From JANQOZ01 sp045106555 (GTDB lineage: Bacteria; Pseudomonadota; Gammaproteobacteria; Xanthomonadales; SZUA-38): a stretch of DNA of 64,000 nt. Positions 63,197-64,000 of the stretch are shown here, in pieces (the first letter of the stretch is position 1; each line of letters starts with the position of its first letter). The notes under the pieces were generated by a model, which was not told the DNA's origin, did not search any database, and worked only from the letters and a program-made list of their open reading frames with translations. The position numbers and the translations under genes were made by a program. The stretch spans positions 186,001-250,000 of the forward strand of contig JBGCET010000014.1 in assembly GCA_045106555.1 (NCBI GenBank). The letters are read 5' to 3'.

Positions 63197-64000
63197 ATGG
63201 AAATTGGACCGATCTGGCGCGCCATGACGCGCAACAAAACCGGCGCAATTTTAATTGCGCTGCAAATCGCCGTCACCATGGCCATTATGGTGAATGCCAT
63301 TGCCATAATTCAGGAGCGAAGCCGCCTGATGGCTCGCCCTAGCGGCGTGGACGAACCCAACGTGTTCTTTTTAAGCAGTGTGGGTTTTGGCGAGGGCTTT
63401 AACGAACGCCTGGCTATTGCCGAAGACCTGGATGCCATCCGAAATACTCCAGGGGTAGTGAATGCCATGCAGTCCAATTCCATTCCTCTATCAGGTGGCG
63501 GATGGTCCATGGGCCTGCAAACCGAAACTGGAGATGAGGCAGAGTCCACCGGGGTTGCGGTGTATTTTGTTGATGAGCATGGTCTGGATACATTGGGTGT
63601 GGAGTTGCTGGCAGGAGAGAACTTCAGCACCAACGATATTGATTGGCGAGAGCGCCAGGCCAACGACTGGCCGGCCAAGGTACTGCTAACCAAAGCCATG
63701 GCCGAAACCCTGTTCCCAGATGATTTTATGGAAGCCATCGGCAACACGGTGTACATCAACGGTAATGAACCCATGACGGTAACCGGCCTGGTGAAGCAGC
63801 TACAGGCACCGTGGAACGGCTGGAACGGCGTTGAGCGGGTGATGTTGGTTCCCAGCCATACGCTGTTTGGTTCAACTCGCTATATCATCCGCGCCGAGCC
63901 TGGCCAGCGCGATCGGCTGATGCCGGAAATTGAGGAGATGCTGGCTGAAAGCAATCGTAACCGCATCATTCGCGGCACCCGCTCCATGGAAGAAAACCGC
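63197..64000 (+). CDS. MacB-like ABC permease, second of two, 3'-truncated
   Basis: The frame is open from ATG 63197 (GGAG upstream) to the window end, 268 codons, without a stop. It begins GPIWRAMTRNKTGAILIALQ and has one N-terminal helix (about 14-34), then the start of a periplasmic core domain similar in layout to its neighbour. The C-terminal helices are outside the window. It starts 15 bases after the first permease, making a two-permease MacAB-like exporter. Further genes may lie downstream. Confidence 0.88.
   Translation, partial: MEIGPIWRAMTRNKTGAILIALQIAVTMAIMVNAIAIIQERSRLMARPSGVDEPNVFFLSSVGFGEGFNERLAIAEDLDAIRNTPGVVNAMQSNSIPLSGGGWSMGLQTETGDEAESTGVAVYFVDEHGLDTLGVELLAGENFSTNDIDWRERQANDWPAKVLLTKAMAETLFPDDFMEAIGNTVYINGNEPMTVTGLVKQLQAPWNGWNGVERVMLVPSHTLFGSTRYIIRAEPGQRDRLMPEIEEMLAESNRNRIIRGTRSMEENR

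Noticed and set aside
1..64000. CRISPR arrays, prophage, transposons or toxin-antitoxin systems
   Set aside because: No regularly spaced repeats, transposase, integrase or toxin-like gene were seen; the Arc-type gene at 14134 has an SPFH rather than a toxin partner.
1..64000. tRNA or rRNA genes
   Set aside because: No cloverleaf-like segment or rRNA-like stretch was recognised in the intergenic regions by eye; a dedicated scan would be needed to be certain.

Overview
The window is a stretch of chromosome from a gammaproteobacterium, probably aquatic or marine and in the wider Pseudomonadales/Cellvibrionales/Oceanospirillales neighbourhood. The evidence is the infB-rbfA-truB-rpsO-pnp order at the left end, a gamma-type SOS box (CTGT-N8-ACAG), a PA0069-family radical SAM protein, CurA, CysZ, GluQ-RS, HtpX, RimO and RsmC orthologues, and many envelope proteins (TonB receptor, RND pumps, DISM diguanylate cyclase). 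Genes are dense and mostly intact. I see no phage, transposase, CRISPR array, tRNA or rRNA. The genus cannot be fixed by eye.

Layout. 1-5.7 kb: end of the nusA-infB translation/RNA operon. 5.9-10.3 kb: RND adaptor and pump. 10.3-13 kb: CurA-like reductase, GluQ-RS and CysZ on the minus strand. 13.1-17.4 kb: HtpX, an SPFH/Arc-repressor pair, an unknown small gene, a DMT exporter and a small YHYH protein. 17.5-21.3 kb: sodium symporter and TonB receptor. 21.5-29.8 kb: acyl-CoA synthetase, peroxiredoxin-like protein, SOS-boxed radical SAM protein, beta-CASP nuclease, Tat aldo/keto reductase, lipoprotein, DUF4097 protein and orphan ParA. 29.8-36.5 kb: divergent TPR and ankyrin genes, then a tightly packed cupredoxin / receptor Ser-Thr kinase / outer-membrane barrel operon. 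36.6-41.6 kb: TetR and a second RND pair. 41.6-47.6 kb: serine hydrolase, SLC13 permease, MsrA and S9 peptidase. 47.6-53.8 kb: DNRLRE surface protein, OPT transporter, TetR with a small membrane protein, diguanylate cyclase. 53.7-56 kb: rimO-rsmC. 56-64 kb: two exported TldD/PmbA-like proteins, then a MacAB-like adaptor, ATPase and two permeases. The second permease runs off the window.

Two blocks look most like undescribed systems. In the first (32.1-36.5 kb), a periplasmic copper-site protein, an inner-membrane receptor kinase whose degenerate cyclase-like module sits before a complete Ser/Thr kinase, and an outer-membrane beta-barrel are translationally coupled, spanning all three compartments. 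In the second (56.1-64 kb), a secreted TldD-like metalloprotease with intact HExxxH and a secreted partner that has lost it precede a MacAB-type exporter. This suggests peptide maturation or clearance outside the cytoplasm tied to export.

Regulatory signals readable by eye include a near-consensus SOS box over the promoter of the radical SAM gene, palindromes over the promoters next to both TetR genes, an inverted repeat upstream of the SPFH/Arc pair, a structured rpsO leader, and several intrinsic terminators. rsmC appears to start with CTG inside a CTGA overlap with the rimO stop. All functional statements are by family recognition; no database search was run.
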